Shown in pieces: positions 1-10,129 of a stretch of DNA of 64,000 bases; positions within the stretch are counted from its first letter, which is position 1, and the number at the start of each line of letters is the position of its first letter. The notes under the pieces are model-generated. The model was not told where the DNA came from. It was given only the letters and a program-made list of their open reading frames with translations, and made no database searches. Made by a program: the position numbers and the translations under genes. This DNA comes from Liriodendron chinense (Eukaryota > Streptophyta > Magnoliopsida > Magnoliales > Magnoliaceae), in contig ML058552.1 in the NCBI GenBank assembly GCA_003013855.2, positions 3,639,501 to 3,703,500 on the forward strand, given 5' to 3'.

Positions 1-70
1 TTTTAAAGTTAAGGCATAAGGTAAAAAATTAGTCATATCCAACTCACAAATAGACCACACCACATAAAAC

Positions 71-250
71 AGTATGGATTGAATGACTATAGTAAAAGGT
101 TTCTTAGTTGCCATGGAGGATTTAGATCAAGCTGAAATTTATGTTTTCCCATCATCCATATCCAAGGGACCTTTTGAATGGTTGAAGGGCTCAAAACATA
201 GGCCAAAGGAAGATTTCAATGATCCACATGATATATATAACATGGGCCCA
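71..250. repeat. Diverged inner arm of the foldback family
   Basis: The stretch that reads through AGCTGAAATTTATGTTTTCCC and then GACCTTTTGAATGG resembles the central part of the foldback family described at 23205-23720 (there: TGATATTTGTGTTTTCCC, then a GTGACCTTATTAACAGG-type centre). Similarity is weak and the ends are not visible. No gene is recognised between 1 and 518. Confidence 0.35.
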
Positions 251-518
251 CAAATCATCTCCTGATGCAAAAGACTTAAAGACACGAGGCTGGATGACAC
301 TAACATTTTTGCTCCCAAAAAATGCCAAAAAAAAATTGTCAGTATAAGTTTTTACAATGAGGAGCTACTGGGTTCCGTCAACAGGGTGTGCCTGCCCAAA
401 AAAAGCCTTCAATGTTTCCTCGGGCCAATGGAATCAATGTCCCACTCCATCTGAAAATGGAGAACGGGTCACTGCATCCGGCTGTTGCCCAAGTTGTCCT
501 GCAGCCCCATCTCTCCGG

Positions 519-935
519 AAGCGGATTGCGTGGTGTACCACACACCAGGAACTTGGCTGGTGTATTGACGTCAGCCACTTATATGGGCTTCACTAAGAGG
601 TATGTGTTATATCCAAACCGTCTGTTCATTTTTCGAGATCGTTTTAAGATTTTATACAAAAAATGAGATGGATCCAAAGTTCAAGTGGACCACGTTGAAG
701 AAAACAGTAGAGAGTGAACGTCTACAATTGAAACCTTCTTGAGGTGTCACAGAAGTTTTTTATCAATCTGATATTTGTTTCTACCCTTCATCCAGGTCCA
801 GTGTGACCTTATGAACAGTATGGATGGCAAATAAACATCATGGTGGGCCCTAGGGATGTTTTAATGGTGAGAATCGTTGTCCCCACTGCCCTTTGTGGTG
901 TAGTCCACGTGAGCTTTGGATATGACTTGTTGGTA
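519..935. repeat. Foldback element copy, right arm truncated
   Basis: An outer arm beginning AAGCGGATTGCGTGGTG at 519 leads into the family core (CCGTCTGTTCATTTTTCGAG, AAGTTCAAGTGGACCAC, CCCTTCATCCAGGTCCAGTG, AAATAAACATCATGGTGGGC). The right arm stops after the GTGTAGTCCACGTGAGCTTTGG block near 930, so the closing outer arm is missing. From 936 to 1137 nothing else is recognised. Confidence 0.7.
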
Positions 936-1319
936 ATGATGCGGTTAGTGTGTCTCCTTGGCATTTTGAACCTGTGACCTGCTGCTGAAACGCCCAAGTG
1001 TCTTCCAAGCTAGTAGGGGAGACACGAACGGGTCTCACCTGGAAGATTATCATTCTTGAGAATCAGGCTGATCCATTATTGGTAGTTGGGCCACTCCTAA
1101 CCGTAGGCTGTCTTCTGATTTCAACATCATGGCCCACTTAGGGGCCGTTTGGATTGTAAGTTACTTAAGATAAGCTACTTATTTGATAAGAAACTTATCT
1201 TAGTTTCTACTTAGTTAAAAGATAAGCATGTTTGGCAAACAAAGTTATCATCCAAAAAGTAAAAAATTAAGCATGTTTGGTTTCCAACACCGTAAGTAAT
1301 CATCCCTCAAGACTATTTG

Positions 1320-1995
1320 GTCCCCCTCACATCCACTGTCCATCATGTGAGGCTAACCTTTGATGTTGATCGTTCATTTTGTGGCCCCACTAATGTGGGC
1401 CATCCAACTTGTGGGACCCACCTTGGATGTGGGCCATTTACCATTAGGGTCCGATCTTTAATGTGCACAATTCATTAGGTAGGGCCCACCTTTGATGTTG
1501 GCCATCCATCAAGTGTGGCCCACCATCAATGTTATTTTCCATCATGTGGGGCCCATCTTTAATATCTGCCACCCATCATGTGGTGTCCACCTTTGACATG
1601 GACCATCCATCATCTGGGCCCACCTCCCATGTGGGTTGTCCATCACGAGGAGCCCACCTTGGAAATGGATCATTCTCATTAGCCCGACCTTTGATGTGGA
1701 CCGTCCATCATGTGGGGCCCCCCTTGATGTGGATCATCCATCATGTGGAGTCCATCATTATTAATTGTCCATTATGTGGAGTCCATCATTATTAATTGTC
1801 CATTATGTGGAGTCTACCTTTGATGTGAACTGTCCATCATGTGGGCCCCACCTTCAATGTGGAGCCAACCTTTGATGTGGACCATTCATTGTGTTGCCGT
1901 CCATCATGTAGGGCCGACCCTGGATGTCGGCAATTCATCATTATGGCCTGACCTTTAATGTGCACCATTCATTATGTAGGGCCCGCCTTTGATGT
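1320..1995. repeat. Degenerate tandem repeats inside the PIF-type element
   Basis: Loose reiterations of a roughly 25-35 bp unit of the form CATGTGGGGCCCACCTTTGA followed by TGTGGACCATCCAT fill the left interior of the element. Units differ by substitutions and small indels, so no fixed period is given. Open frames here come from repetition, not from genes. Confidence 0.6.
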
Positions 1996-2039
1996 TGGTC
2001 ATCTATCAAGTAGGGCCAACCGTCAATGTTATTATCCAT

Positions 2040-2410
2040 CATGTGGGGCCCACCTTCAATATCCACTGCCCATCACATGCACCCACCGTGTACACTAACA
2101 CTATCTATTCATGTGGGGCCCACCTTCAATATCCACTGCCCATCACATACACCCACTATGCACACCAACACTGTCTATTCATGTGGGGCCCACCTTCAAT
2201 ATCCACTGCCCATCACATGCACCCACCGTATACACCAACACTATCTAATCATGTAGGGCCCACCTTCAATATCCATTGCCCATCACATGCACCCACTGTG
2301 CACACCAACATTGTCTATTCATGTGGGGGCCACCTTCAATATCTACTGCCCATCACATGCACCTACCGTGTCCACCAACACTGTCTATTCATATGGGGCC
2401 TACCTTGATG
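2040..2410. repeat. 70-bp tandem repeat, five units
   Basis: Units start at 2040, 2110, 2180, 2250 and 2320, with a partial unit from 2390. Each begins CATGTGGGGCCCACCTTCAA and ends in CAACACTATCTATT or a close variant. Because 70 is not a multiple of 3, the same repeat is translated in several frames, which gives spurious CPSHAPT/YTNT-like open frames. It lies wholly inside the 1141-2625 element. Confidence 0.9.
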
Positions 2411-2628
2411 GTTATCATTTTCCTCTCTTTCACCTCTCCTGTTACTCTATTATTACCTGTGAAAAAGTAAAAAAGCTAAAATTATTAGCTGAAGTAATTA
2501 TGTATTTTTAAGTTAAAAAGTTGCTTATTAATTACTATAAACCAAACTTACTTATCTAAAATAAGTTACTTATTTATTGCTGTAAGTATAAAAACTAACT
2601 TATTTGGTGGCATCCAAACGGGCCCTTA

Positions 2629-2925
2629 ATGAGTGGATCTGTCTCGATTTTGTTCCAAGTGATGATCCTCGTGGTGGGGCGCATCATTTTCATGGCTCGA
2701 ATTCCTACACAAGTTCAATATATGCATGAAAGATGGGGCTGTATGACAAGTTGCCATAGGTGATCAGTTCTAAATAATAATAATAATAATAATAATATGC
2801 ATTTAATGATCCCAATGATTTGCAACTGAGTCCCATCGTCCTCGGCCCATCTATGATCATTCCATGTGTTGCATGATTTTGGCGTTCACAGTAAATGCAG
2901 GTTGCCTACGGACGCTGTTAGTACT
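2629..2925. repeat. Old interspersed repeat and ATA microsatellite
   Basis: The first 120 bases (GAGTGGATCTGTCTCGATTT, then GATGATCCTCGTGG) resemble 7017-7110, so this is probably one old dispersed repeat. An (AAT)n run lies at about 2774-2797. No gene is seen. Confidence 0.4.
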
Positions 2926-3470
2926 GAGAGCTATAGGTGAGCCGAGCTTTGCCCAGATCCAACTAGGCTCGTTCAATGACCAACTAGGCTCATCCTCGGC
3001 TAAACTCAATCTTCGATCTGGACTGACATAATCAAGCTGGCTCGACCAAGCTTTCAAGCTGGCTCAAGCTGAGCTCAAGCTTGGAAAAAATAAAAATTTG
3101 GATCCAAAGGCCAAAAGTTCAGCTTTAAACTATTTAAAACCCAAGACCAAAGGAAGCCTCCCCTCCACCCCCGTACAGAGAGTTTCACCTCTTTTGCTCT
3201 CTTCCGACCGATGTGGGACTAAACAACATACCTAGTCAAGTCGAGTTCCAACTAAGTCAACTGAATTGAGCAAAGCAAGCTAAATCAAGCTACGAACGAG
3301 TTGAGTTTCGAGCCGAACCGAATCAAGCTAGGCTCGAAACTCATTTCGAGCATGGAAAAAAGGCCCAGCTTGATTCGGAGCTAGCATTCAAATCGAGCTA
3401 AACCGAGCTGTTCCGAGCCAAGCCGAGCGAGCTAACCAAGCCAGCTCAACTTGTGCATAGCTTTGGTCAA
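2926..3470. mobile_element. Probable hAT-like MITE with AGCTCG-type subterminal repeats
   Basis: The segment is dense in AGCTCG, GAGCTNG and CAAGCT motifs in both orientations. It is bounded by TATAGGTGAGCCGAGC on the left and a right end whose complement reads TATGCACAAGTTGAGC. Clusters of one short motif near both ends are typical of hAT elements, as transposase binding sites. I could not find a convincing 8-bp target duplication, so the ends are approximate. Confidence 0.45.
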
Positions 3471-3489
3471 TAGCCAATAGCAACTAGAT

Positions 3490-3940
3490 GGTGCTCCATC
3501 AGCCCCACCATGATATATGTGTTATCCACACTGTCCATCCATTTTTCTATATCATTTTAGAGTATGAGCCCAAACATGAGGCGGATCCAAATCTCATGTG
3601 GACCACTCCACAGCCAATAGTGGTGATTGAACGACTGACATTAAAAACTTCTTGGAACCACAAAAGTTTTGGATGAAGCTGGTATTTTCGCTTTCCCTTC
3701 ATCCAAGTATGTATGACCTAATCAACATCTTGAATGGCAAATAAACATTTACAGTGGCCCTAGAAAGTTTTTAATGGTGGGAATTCAATCACCAATGTTT
3801 TCTTGTGATGTGGCCCACTTGAGACTTATATCAGTTTCATTTTTGGGCTCATGCGAAAAATAGATGAATATGGAGTAGATAAAACACACATTATTGGGGT
3901 GAACATAGAGCACGGTTGAATATCTACCTCTCTGCCAGCA
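3490..3940. repeat. Foldback element copy, outer right arm split by a Copia element
   Basis: The copy runs from CCCCACCATGATATATGTG through CCATCCATTTTTCTATATCA, the centre GTATGACCTAATCAACA, and back out through TCAGTTTCATTTTTGGGCTC. The Copia element at 3946-6858 interrupts the outer right arm, and the piece GGCAATCCGCGTCC just after 6863 may be the displaced end of that arm. Confidence 0.65.
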
Positions 3941-3945
3941 ACGTC

Positions 3946-4680
3946 TGTTAGGATACAGGAGATCGGCCCCGCAGCGGAAGTGAGAGGAAAGTAATGAAAC
4001 AAGAAACAAACCACAATGCAATCAATTAAGCAAATCGATACACACAAGAGGCAATCCAAATTTAACGTGGAAAAACCCCACACGGGTAAAAAACCACGAC
4101 ACAAAGCGACAATAATCTACTATGAATTAGAAGTTACAAGAGTCATGAAGCAACTTACACTGAAATCAAGCCCACAAGAGAAATCCCAAGCTCTCTAAGA
4201 GGAAAACCAACGTATCATTTCCTTTAAAACTCTTTCTCTAACCCTAGAACACTCTCTCTTAACCCTTGCATGCCTAGGATACCCTAATTACGTTTTTCAC
4301 TTCCTTAAATAGAAACAAAACCAAATTAGAAACCTCTTACCCAAGAAACCGCAAAAAAGCGCAAAAAAAAAAAAAAAAAACTGTGCCACCGACTTTGCAG
4401 TCCGCGCATGGTCGAGTGCCCGACAGATTCCAAATTTGTCCAAAGAGTTCCAGCAACAATTCAGCCAATTTCGGGCGCCCACCGAAACCTCATCGGGCTC
4501 CCAGTCATCCTATCGGGCGCCCTACCAACAGTGGTCGGGCCCTCTACAAGCCGAAAAAACAGAACAGTAAAAACAAACTTTTAGAAGCCAAACCCAGGTG
4601 TCCTTGAGCGAGTGCCCGACCCGAACCCATCAGGCGCCTGACACCCCTTGGTATCCAGAATTGAAGGCAAAACCTCAACA
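3946..4680 (-). repeat. 3' LTR of the deleted Copia element
   Basis: On the plus strand it begins TGTTAGGATACAGG and ends AACCTCAACA. It matches 6154-6858 along its length (CACAATGCAATCAA, CACACAAGAGGCAATC, CTTGCATGCCTAGGATA). It contains a poly(A) run near 4363-4380 and GGGCGCCC-type repeats towards its end. Confidence 0.85.
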
Positions 4681-5149
4681 ATCTCCACCACAACTTCAAT
4701 CTTCAATCGCTCCACTGCTCCAAAACTTTATTCTTCATCTCCTACTTTGTCTCCTTCATAGTACCATCGCTTCTCGTGCCCCATCGACTCATCATCGCAC
4801 CTTCACCTCCCGCTCGCTCATGTGGCCCTTGCGCACATGCCACATAAGAGCAACCGTGGATCCCACTGCCGATCTCGCAGCTCACCAGTGAATAGTGCTC
4901 TCGATCATCTTGTAAAGATTGTCGCACCTCCATGCCTTTATTATCACGCGTGCTCCCTTTGCCACTGTACAATATCGATCACAGCGATAAACCTGCACCC
5001 TTTCGCCTCGAGTGCACCAAGAGGATATCACATTCTTCTTCATCTCAGGGACATGCTTCATACTTTGAAGGATTCAGTTTGACCCCGTCGAACATCTTAA
5101 TGCTCATCAAACCAACACCCACCACCTTGCGGGCATAACTATCACTCAC

Positions 5150-5235
5150 AACGACCTATCCACCATCATACGCTCTGTATATCATGAATGAATTCCGATC
5201 AGGACATACGTTACATGATGCACCTGAATCCAAGA
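5150..5235 (-). pseudogene. Copia retropepsin (protease) remnant
   Basis: On the minus strand the codons at 5219-5230 encode DSGA, the active-site motif of the retrotransposon aspartic protease. They are followed by CPDRNSFM and RAYDGG, as in Copia polyproteins where the sequence downstream of DSGA is a conserved H/C-P-rich stretch. The reading frame is broken by stops and the rest of pol is missing, so this is a remnant. Confidence 0.7.
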
Positions 5236-5367
5236 GTCACTCTCCATCGAGAGACCCTATGCGGGATACACTCAATGCATCACAAACATCACCACTGTCC
5301 TCTACTGGTATTGGCCTCCTACCTAAAAGAATCTCCAGATTTCTCATGTCATTTCCTGGGATTCAAA

Positions 5368-6074
5368 CAATCCCTCTTCACATGCCCTTCTTCCCTACAA
5401 TTTCAGCATCTCACATTACTCTTCCACTTGCCCTTTGATTTAGATCTCAATGACGAAAATCCCTCACCCCACTCAGAATTTCACCCCCTTATAACCAATA
5501 CCTCATCCGTAGAGGAACTCACGCCACCGCTTTTCTTTCTCATCGCCTATGCCTGAAGAGCTGAGATAATAGTATCCACGTTAATGGTTTCCCTACCTAC
5601 GCACAACGAGTCCTTAAGCGACTCGTATGATTCTGAAAGAGAATTCAACAGGATAAACGTTTGATCCTCGTCCTTCATCGGTTCATCTACATTCATCAAC
5701 TTACAAATAAGCCTATTGAAATTGTTGATGTGGCTCTCAACATCGGCCCCTTCCGCCATCTTCAGATTATACAACTGAAGCTTCAAATATATACAGTTTT
5801 TTAGAGAATTCTTCACGTAGATATCTCCAACTTCGCCCATGTTTCAGCAGCAGTTTTCAATTTCATGACGTTATACAGGACCTCATCTGCCAGACACAAC
5901 TAGATTGAGACATTGGTGTTTTCATCGATCTTCTTCCACTCTTCTTCTTTCATAACCTTTGGTCGCTTTCCAAGGAGCGCATCTTGTAACCCTTACTGAA
6001 CTAGAAGGCCTTCATCTTCACCTTCCACAGTTCAAATTGTTTTTCCCTGAATACTTCTCTATGTCGAATCTCAT
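5368..6074 (-). pseudogene. Copia gag remnant with CCHC zinc knuckle
   Basis: The start at 6074 begins MRFDIEKYSG. Frameshifts follow within the first 80 residues, then an open stretch (5840 to 5547) with LYNLKMAEGADVESHIN and FILLNSLSESYESLKDSL, typical of the UBN2 gag family that packages Copia RNA. Downstream, at 5409-5368, a CX2CX4HX4C zinc knuckle is readable (C-x-NC-REEG-H-VKRD-C), but its conserved tryptophan codon has become a stop. The order gag, knuckle, protease on the minus strand matches the LTR orientation. Confidence 0.75.
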
Positions 6075-6138
6075 GCTTAAAGACGCCATTGGAAAAAAAA
6101 AAACTCTCGTCTCAGATTCCGATCTACCTGCTAACCAA

Positions 6139-6150
6139 GCTTTGATACCA
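6139..6150 (-). other. Primer-binding site of the deleted Copia element
   Basis: The complement reads TGGTATCAAAGC, close to the initiator tRNA-Met PBS TGGTATCAGAGC, and is separated from the LTR at 6154 by three bases. Confidence 0.75.
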
Positions 6151-6153
6151 CTT

Positions 6154-6858
6154 TGTTGAGATACAGGTGATCGGCTCCACAGCGAAAACGAGAGTAAAGC
6201 AATCAAACGAGAAACAAACCACAATGCAATCAACTAAGCAAATTGACACACACAAGAGGCAATCTTAATTTAACGTGGAAAAAGCCCTCACGGGTAAAAA
6301 ACTATGGCACAAAGTGACAATAATCTACTATGAATCAAAAGTTACAAGAGTCATGAAGAAACTTACACTAAAATAAAACTCACAAGAAAAATCCCAAGCT
6401 CTCAAAGAGGAAAACCAACATAGCGCTTCCTCTAAAGCCCTTTCTTTAACCCTAGAATACTCTCTCTCAACCCTTGCATGCCTAGGATATCTTAATTACG
6501 TTTTTCACTTCCTTGAATAGGAATAAAACCGAATTAGAAACCTCTTACGCAAGAAACCGCAAAAAAAAAAATGCACAAAAATTGTGTCACTGACATGGTC
6601 GAGCGCTCGACCCAAACCCGTCGGGCACCCGACAGATTCCAAATCTGTCTAGAGAGTTCCAGCAACAATTCAACCAATTTCGGGCGCCCCATCGGACGCC
6701 CTACCAACAGTGGTCGGCCCTCCTACAAGCCAAAAACCGGAACAACAAAAATAGACTTTCAGAAGCCAAACCCGAGTGTCCTTAGACAGACGCCCGACCT
6801 AAACCCATTGGGCGCCCGACACCCCTTGATATCCAAGATTGAAGACCAAACCTCAACC
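6154..6858 (-). repeat. 5' LTR of the deleted Copia element
   Basis: On the plus strand it begins TGTTGAGATACAGG and ends CCTCAACC. It is the partner of 3946-4680, with many substitutions and small indels between them, implying an old insertion. Confidence 0.85.
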
Positions 6859-6999
6859 ACATCAGCCGGCAATCCGCGTCCCTCCACCAAGTGCTTGTCC
6901 CCATCACGAGGATCTCCTCGTGGGAAAATAAAATTAAAAATAAAAATAAAATGAGAGTCATTCACTCATCAAGAGACACACGATGAGAAACAATTTATA

Positions 7000-7358
7000 G
7001 ACATTGAAGTGTGGTCCACCTTGTGAGTGGATCTGGCTAAATTTTGAAAGAGATGATCCTCATGATGGGAAACGGACGGGTTGGATGTTACATGCACAAA
7101 ACAGGCTTAGAAAATTTCCTGTGGGTGGACGGTAACTAGTGGTCCAACCACTTGGACTCAAGACAATAGGGCCAACCAGATGGACAGTCCTGGATCATCA
7201 GAACATGCAGCCGCTTTACCTTCTAGACGCGAGCAATGTCAATGATCGGTACTTCTTTTTCGTGGTGACTATTGATGCTGCTGAGTTTCCACGTGGAAAA
7301 GGTGGGACTTACCAATCTCATCCCTTTTTTGGGAAGCTGGGATTGCGTACTGAGTAAA
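7000..7358. repeat. Old interspersed repeat, no gene seen
   Basis: The stretch GTGAGTGGATCTGGCTAAAT to about 7110 resembles the sequence interrupted by the PIF-type element at 1141-2625. Between 7110 and 7358 I see no recognisable gene or repeat boundary; an open frame at 7139-7357 has no family resemblance I can name. Confidence 0.35.
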
Positions 7359-7359
7359 C

Positions 7360-7595
7360 TATGTGGGGCCCACCATGGATGCATGTGTAATTTAGGATGG
7401 TGAGTAAACATAAATGTGGGCCATAGGAACATTTCAACGGTGGTATACTATTATCTCCACTGTTTCCTATGATGTGTTCCACGTGTCATTTAGATATGCT
7501 TCAATTTTGGTCTCATACCCTAAAATAAGATGATGAAACAGATAAATGGTGCGGATAAGACACACATCATGGTGGGTCCCACAGAGTTTACTCTT
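7360..7595. repeat. Foldback element, right half
   Basis: The segment reads from GTGAGTAAACATAAATGTGG through TATCTCCACTGTTTCC and GCTTCAATTTTGGTCTCA to CACACATCATGGTGGGTCCC. This corresponds to the right half of the family consensus; most of the left half is deleted. Confidence 0.65.
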
Positions 7596-7599
7596 GCGT

Positions 7600-8575
7600 G
7601 GGGAACCCGACACCAAGGAGCATCGTGGTGTGAGGAGTATGGGTCAACTGCTACGTATTTGTTTTACCCACTCCATCCATCCGTTTTGCAAGCGGATTAG
7701 GTGAGAGCCCGGATCCACCGAGCTGGGTGGAAATCTTGACTCTGGGCCCACTGATATATAGCTACGTCCATGCCATCCATCCGTATTGAAAGCTCATTTT
7801 AGGGCATGATCCAAAAAAGTAAGCAGTTCCAAATCCCAGATGGACCATAGTACAAGAAACAGTGGTGATTGACCTTTAAAAACTTCCCGTGGGCCACAAA
7901 CACTTTGGATCAAGATGATATTTGTGTGGTCTCATCATCTGGGTGTTTGTGACCTTATTAACAGGTTGGATGGCAAATAAACGTTCCAGTGAAATCCATG
8001 AAGTTTTTAATGGTGGGGATTCAATTAAACTATTTCCTATCGACATCCACTTAAAATTTGAGTCAGCTTCATTTTTGGTATCATGTCTGAAATGAGCTTT
8101 CAAAATGGTTGCTCGGATTTAAGGCGCGTACATCACTATGAGCCTCGCAGTCAGGGTCCCACCCACCTCGGTGGATCCAATCGGGGTCTCACTTAATCGG
8201 CTCCCTGACAAAATATAAACATATCTAAAGCTCAAGTGAAAACAGTGGGGATAGTGACATCCACCGTTGAAAACTTCAACGGGCCAACAGTGATGTTTAC
8301 CTTTCCATGATGTCACAAAGACATGGACTGAAGGCAAAACTCAAATATCAGATTCATCCCGAACTTGTGTCGCAATCTCCATGGTGTGATCCACTTGAAC
8401 CTTGGATATGCTTCAAATTTGGATTCCTACCCGTAACATGAGCCGGGAAAATGGATGGACGGTGTGGATAAAATATATACATCAGGGTGGGCTCAACAGA
8501 CTCCTCGCAGGTGTTGGGTTGCTACGCAATCGGCGTCCATGGTACACTCTCCCTAAACAATACACGTGGCGCTGG
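7600..8575. repeat. Foldback element interrupted by a second foldback element
   Basis: A left arm (7600-7689: GTTTTACCCACTCCATCCAT) breaks off at GTTTTGCA. The family sequence resumes after 8207 with ATATCTAAAGCTCAAGTG, passes the centre near 8318 and closes with AATGGATGGACGGTGTGGAT and CGCAATCGGCGTCC. The 518 bases between are the separate element at 7690-8207. Joined across it, the outer copy has both arms. Confidence 0.65.
7690..8207. repeat. Nested foldback element with both arms
   Basis: The left outer arm AGCGGATTAGGTGAGAGCCC then GGATCCACCGAGCTGGGTGG is matched by a right outer arm whose complement reads GCCGATTAAGTGAGACCCCG then GGATCCACCGAGGTGGGTGG. Between them lies the family core (CCATCCATCCGTATTGAAAG, GTGACCTTATTAACAGG, GTCTGAAATGAGCTTTCAAA). 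Its outer arms differ from those of the element at 48217-48555, so at least two subfamilies share one core. Confidence 0.75.
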
Positions 8576-8719
8576 ATGCGTAGCATTGATGACTTTTACT
8601 TCAATAAAACCTATTAAATATTCAGTTGTCAGTTCTCTTCAATTTAATTAGCTTTCTGACCGTTGATTGTTTTAACATTTAGAGAGATACATCTGTCGAC
8701 GTAGGTGTAACCCTTGGAA

Positions 8720-9270
8720 AACATGGGCTTGGATTGGATACTACCCCCACCAGTACATGGCTAGAGATGGGTGGTCTTGTCAGAGGCTTTGTAGGGCCCA
8801 CCGTGATATATGTATTTTATCCAAGCCATCCATCTGTTATGAAAGATTATTTTATAGCATGAGATGAGAAAGGGGTAAGATCGGAGGCTCCAGTGGACCA
8901 CACCACAGGAAATAGTGGTTACAATGACTCCCAGTGAAACCTTCCTAGGCCCACTATGATGTTTATTTGCCATGCAACTTGGTCTATGTGACCTCACTAG
9001 GTTTCGGCAATCTGCAATTGTTGTGGGTGTGCTCCCCCATAAATACGAGTTCAATTCCCCTCGGAATTACCCGATGCGATCACCCTGATGTCATAAAAAA
9101 ATGATAATAAGGTCACATAGACCTGGATCGAGGGAAAACATAAGTACTCGCTGATCCAAAACTTGTGTCCCTTTAAAGGTTTTCAGTGGTGGGTGTTCAA
9201 TCCTTACTATTTCTTATAGTATGGTCCACTTGAGCATTCAATCTACTTCATTTTGCGTTGATCATGTAAA
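8720..9270. repeat. Foldback element with a small insertion at its centre
   Basis: The left arm begins GCTTGGATTGGATACTACCC, then GGTCTTGTCAGAGGCTTTGT, matching the outer arm of the 48217-48555 element. The core follows (GGGCCCACCGTGATATATG to GTCTATGTGACCTCAC) and resumes at AAGGTCACATAGACCTGG near 9109. It ends after ATTCAATCTACTTCATTTTG, so the outer right arm is missing. Confidence 0.7.
9000..9107 (+). mobile_element. SINE-like insertion of about 105 bp (tentative)
   Basis: An insert between two halves of the foldback centre contains GAGTTCAATTCCCCTCGG, resembling the B box (GGTTCRANNCC) of tRNA-derived SINEs. It ends in an A-rich tail (CATAAAAAAATGATAATAAG). No A box or target duplication could be fixed with confidence. 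Confidence 0.35.
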
Positions 9271-9274
9271 ATGA

Positions 9275-9636
9275 TTTGTTGAGTCGACTAGTTACTCCGT
9301 ACGGCAAGTTAGTAAGTCAGGGCAGATATGTCGGACCCGAGACACTGCTTGAAAAAGTGTTGATGCATTAAACTTTACATCCAGCACACACAACATTCAC
9401 AAAAGTACAAGAACCAGAACTAATCTTCAGAATCAATTTTACACTGTGAAGTAGAGATCGTACACTCGTACGAGCAGAGTGGGTGCCTAACACCTTCCCT
9501 CTCTGTAACCACGGTCCTTATCTTGAATCTCAAGCAATAGATCAAGGAGTCATTTTAAGACTAAGAATTCCCGGGTCCCCAGTCTTAGGCATTTCTACAG
9601 GGTCTAACCGACTGTAGATTTGAAGTAACTAGCTAG
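9275..9636 (+). repeat. 3' part of a Tat-like gypsy LTR
   Basis: The segment shares AAGAACCAGAACTAATCTTC, then GTGAAGTAGAGA, CAGAGTGGGTGCCTAACACC and CTAGTGGCGACTTC with 11250-11579. The blocks precede a TGGCGACTYC-type primer-binding site, as in Tat/Ogre-group Ty3-gypsy elements. The upstream U3 part is not present on the left, where the foldback copy ends. Confidence 0.65.
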
Positions 9637-10129
9637 TGGCGACTTCAATCTTCTATAAATCCATTTCAAACACTTATTACGTGTAAAGGCTATCGAAAGA
9701 GGCAAGGATGTGAAAGCCCACGATCCACAAAACTGCAAAGTGGCGTAGAATTTGGTGTTCAAATCAGGATGCTTGTGGAACTTGACTGAGTCTAAGTCGG
9801 TATGGTGGATCTCCTGGCATAGTGGATCTCCCATAAGGCTGCAAAAAGTGCAAGGGCTCTACTGTGATTAGCTCTTCCAATATTAGTACCGATTGGGAAT
9901 GAAAGGATTACAATTGGATACCCATATTGCAGCCAATATAGTGACAATCACAATGTTTTCTCTAAAACCCTATGTTACATGTGAGTTATCTATTTTTATA
10001 TAACCAGTTGATACAAACATAAATGCATGCAATGAATCCAGACCATAAACAATGACTGACTAGAGAGGGTGGGGTGTCCACTCGCTTTGGCATTCAATTT
10101 CATATAACATCTGTCAAAGAGAGGCATCT
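9637..10129 (+). mobile_element. PBS and leader of a Tat-like gypsy element
   Basis: TGGCGACTTC at 9637-9646 is a candidate tRNA-Arg-type primer-binding site. The first 80 bases after it (CTTCTATAAATCCATTTCAA, CGAAAGAGGCAA) align with those after 11589. A purine-rich run (GTCAAAGAGAGGCA) just before 10130 could be a polypurine tract. No coding sequence is recognised. Confidence 0.5.

Larger units (their letters stand above)
1141..2625. mobile_element. PIF/Harbinger-type non-autonomous DNA transposon
   Basis: The ends form a terminal inverted repeat: GGGGCCGTTTGGATTG on the left, and GCATCCAAACGGGCCC on the right (complement GGGCCCGTTTGGATGC). The flanks are TTA at 1138-1140 and TTA at 2626-2628, the 3-bp target duplication typical of PIF/Harbinger and Tourist-like elements. 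Sub-terminal sequence is rich in TAAGTTACTTA and ACTTATCT motifs on both sides. Removing the element joins GGCCCACTTA to ATGAGTGGATCTG, which resembles uninterrupted sequence near 7017-7040. No transposase is visible; the interior is two blocks of tandem repeats. Confidence 0.8.
3946..6858 (-). mobile_element. Deleted Copia retrotransposon, minus strand
   Basis: Two similar long terminal repeats (3946-4680 and 6154-6858) enclose about 1.47 kb of internal DNA read on the minus strand. The flanks ACGTC (3941-3945) and ACATC (6859-6863) are a probable 5-bp target duplication with one change. A primer-binding site TGGTATCAAAGC (initiator tRNA-Met type) lies next to the right LTR, and a purine-rich tract (GTGGTGGAGAT) next to the left LTR. 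The interior keeps gag and the start of protease, but integrase, reverse transcriptase and RNase H are absent. It is non-autonomous and probably immobile. Confidence 0.85.

Noticed and set aside
1529..2511. Overlapping plus-strand open frames with CPSHAPT/HVGP repeats
   Set aside because: They are translations of the 70-bp and shorter tandem repeats in several frames inside a DNA transposon.
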